This document shows positions 11,297 to 11,499 of a DNA stretch of 11,499 nt, in pieces. The notes under the pieces are model-generated. The model searched no databases, was not told the DNA's origin, and was given only the letters and a program-made list of their open reading frames with translations. Each line of letters opens with the position of its first letter. The stretch's first letter is position 1. The translations under genes were made by a program, and so were the position numbers. The DNA comes from Victivallis vadensis. GTDB taxonomy: Bacteria > Verrucomicrobiota > Lentisphaeria > Victivallales > GWF2-50-93. Where the stretch lies: assembly GCA_020718525.1 (NCBI GenBank), contig DYRX01000115.1, forward strand, positions 1-11,499. The letters run 5' to 3'.

Positions 11297-11499
11297 CTCG
11301 GTCATCTTCATCCATCCCACCTCGTAGATTTCCACCGCCGCCGACATTGTCGCCCAGCCTTTTTCAGTCACGCGCCAGCGGCGTGAACGCGGAACTTTCG
11401 CAATAAGCCCGTGAACCTGGAGCTTCTTGAGCAGCCGTCCGGTCTTGGAGCTCAGACGGGCGGAGTCCTCCTGTGTTTCCGGCTGTTCGAACAGCCGTC
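11282..11499 (-). CDS. Partial winged-helix-like protein, C-terminal part
   Basis: The frame is open from the window edge (first full codon at 11497) to a TGA at 11284-11282, giving the last 71 residues of a protein whose start lies outside. The core SSKTGRLLKKLQVHGLIAKV (16-35), then PRSRRWRVTEKGWATMSAA (36-54), has the helix, recognition helix and basic beta-wing pattern of a winged helix-turn-helix DNA-binding domain. Similar C-terminal domains with HGLI-K-P-RSRRYRVT occur in uncharacterised environmental proteins that I recall but cannot name with confidence. The tail ends in MTEKKAA. Coding is supported by the conserved-looking domain and by a terminator overlapping the stop. Function of the whole protein is unknown; a regulator or a mobile-element protein are both possible. 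Confidence 0.6.
   Translation of the reverse strand, partial: RLFEQPETQEDSARLSSKTGRLLKKLQVHGLIAKVPRSRRWRVTEKGWATMSAAVEIYEVGWMKMTEKKAA

Overview
The window looks like chromosomal DNA from a Gram-negative bacterium, most likely in the PVC superphylum (Lentisphaerota or a close relative). This is inference from three things: a complete set of genes for Kdo supply and LPS transport, a pseudopilin-like protein of the FTLVEMLVVIA type with NLSQIG and CPDD motifs that is very common in Lentisphaerota, and intergenic arrays of short hairpins of a kind seen in PVC and Bacteroidota genomes. No rRNA, tRNA, CRISPR array or transposase gene was found.

Layout. Positions 1-551 have no gene but hold a 218-bp palindromic element (48-265), two further hairpins (320-393) and a 10-bp inverted repeat just before a family 4 glycosyltransferase gene (552-1718, +). 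Converging on it from the minus strand is a tightly packed operon, in transcription order kdsC, lptC, lptA, lptB, surE (4830 down to 1749). Successive genes overlap by 34 and 4 and 4 bp, with a 13-bp gap before surE. A large plus-strand gene (5137-7266) encodes a secreted protein that reads as two consecutive seven-repeat beta-propellers. After it comes a second palindromic element of nearly the same size (7375-7590), then kdsA on the minus strand (7627-8466). Two overlapping plus-strand genes follow: a membrane-anchored unknown protein (8633-9196) and a pseudopilin-like protein (9174-9761), closed by two candidate terminators. The minus-strand ribosome-assembly GTPase gene rsgA (10009-11088) and the 3' end of an unrecognised winged-helix protein (11282 to beyond 11499) complete the window.

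How the genes work together. KdsA makes Kdo-8-phosphate and KdsC removes the phosphate to give Kdo, the first core sugar of LPS. LptC, LptA and LptB are parts of the machine that extracts LPS from the inner membrane and moves it across the periplasm. SurE, a nucleotidase, rides at the end of the same operon. kdsA and kdsC point the same way but are separated by the propeller gene and the second palindromic element, which suggests a later insertion between genes that are often neighbours. The glycosyltransferase could act on LPS or another surface glycan, but nothing in the sequence fixes its substrate.

I did not find a clear new multi-gene system. The most unusual items are the two palindromic elements with matching architecture, whose paired stems differ by compensating changes; the tandem-propeller secreted protein; a 35-nt motif shared by the 3' flanks of kdsA and rsgA; and a pseudopilin gene whose C-terminus looks frameshifted.
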